From NCBI GenBank assembly GCA_947497195.1, contig CANMGM010000030.1:1-14615 (forward strand): DNA of 14,615 nucleotides. Direction: 5' to 3'. Under the pieces are notes generated by a model. That model was not told where the DNA came from. It did not search any database and was given only the letters and a program-made list of their open reading frames with translations. This DNA comes from Bacteroidota bacterium. Lineage in GTDB: Bacteria > Bacteroidota > Bacteroidia > M30B66. Each line of letters starts with the position of its first letter. Positions within the stretch are counted from its first letter, which is position 1. Position numbers and translations under genes: made by a program. Of the stretch, positions 14,509 to 14,615 are shown piece by piece.

Positions 14509-14615
14509 AAAAATCACTACTCGGATCTTTATTTTTCCTCGGCACCTTAATCAACATTGATGCTCAAATCCTGGTCGATTTCGAATCGAATCCACTTTCA
14601 GATTCTGAGACGTAC
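14505..14615 (+). CDS. Secreted protein, start only (cut by window end), second gene of the B12 operon
   Basis: The ATG at 14505 overlaps the receptor stop as ATGA, so translation is coupled and the gene belongs to the riboswitch-controlled operon. Only 37 codons are visible: a signal peptide (MKKSLLGSLFFLGTLINIDA, then Q) and the start of the mature protein, ILVDFESNPLSDSETY. An FE-x-N/D-L...S-Y opening after a signal peptide recalls DUF4465-type secreted proteins, which often accompany TonB receptors in Bacteroidota, but too little is present to be sure. A role in cobalamin capture is inferred from position only. There is no lipobox cysteine. Confidence 0.75.
   Translation, partial: MKKSLLGSLFFLGTLINIDAQILVDFESNPLSDSETY

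Overview
The window looks like a chromosomal segment of a member of the Bacteroidota. The main evidence is the promoter type: exact or near matches to the Bacteroidota -7 box TAnnTTTG sit in front of most genes, and Shine-Dalgarno sequences are largely absent. A long lamin-tail protein with a FlgD/CHU_C-like C-terminal domain, a SusC/BtuB-type outer-membrane receptor and GC-rich intergenic palindromes also fit. No finer placement is justified from the sequence alone.

Bases 1-2540 form an AT-rich accessory block, all on the + strand. It opens with noncoding modular repeats: a 41-bp perfect direct repeat at 1-41 and 236-276, plus several short GC-rich hairpins. Three toxin-antitoxin modules follow in tandem: (i) a PIN-domain protein with an overlapping 54-residue partner, (ii) a HigB/HigA pair and (iii) an MNT-HEPN (MntA/HepT) pair. 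In each module the two genes overlap by 14-35 bases. Exact -7 boxes lie directly in front of the HigB and MntA starts, suggesting leaderless or nearly leaderless messages.

Bases 2670-5301 carry two housekeeping genes on the - strand, serS (seryl-tRNA synthetase) and asd (aspartate-semialdehyde dehydrogenase), separated by 382 bases. That gap holds a likely + strand transcription unit of roughly 270 bases. It has a TTG-N18-TAATTTG promoter candidate, a 38-codon open frame and a strong intrinsic terminator whose G-U pairs only work in + strand RNA.

Bases 5371-9271 encode, on the + strand, a large secreted protein with two lamin-tail domains and an orphan GAF-domain histidine kinase. Convergent to them on the - strand (9364-12195) is a full-length two-unit M16 zinc peptidase with a signal peptide.

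Bases 12305-14615 begin a vitamin B12 acquisition operon: a -7 box, a textbook cobalamin riboswitch, a BtuB-like TonB-dependent receptor and the first 37 codons of a second secreted protein, cut by the window edge. Between riboswitch and receptor are a 20-codon open frame, a hairpin that could hide the start region and a T8 tract at which the reading frame of an otherwise better-placed ATG is lost. The real start of the receptor is therefore uncertain and worth checking.
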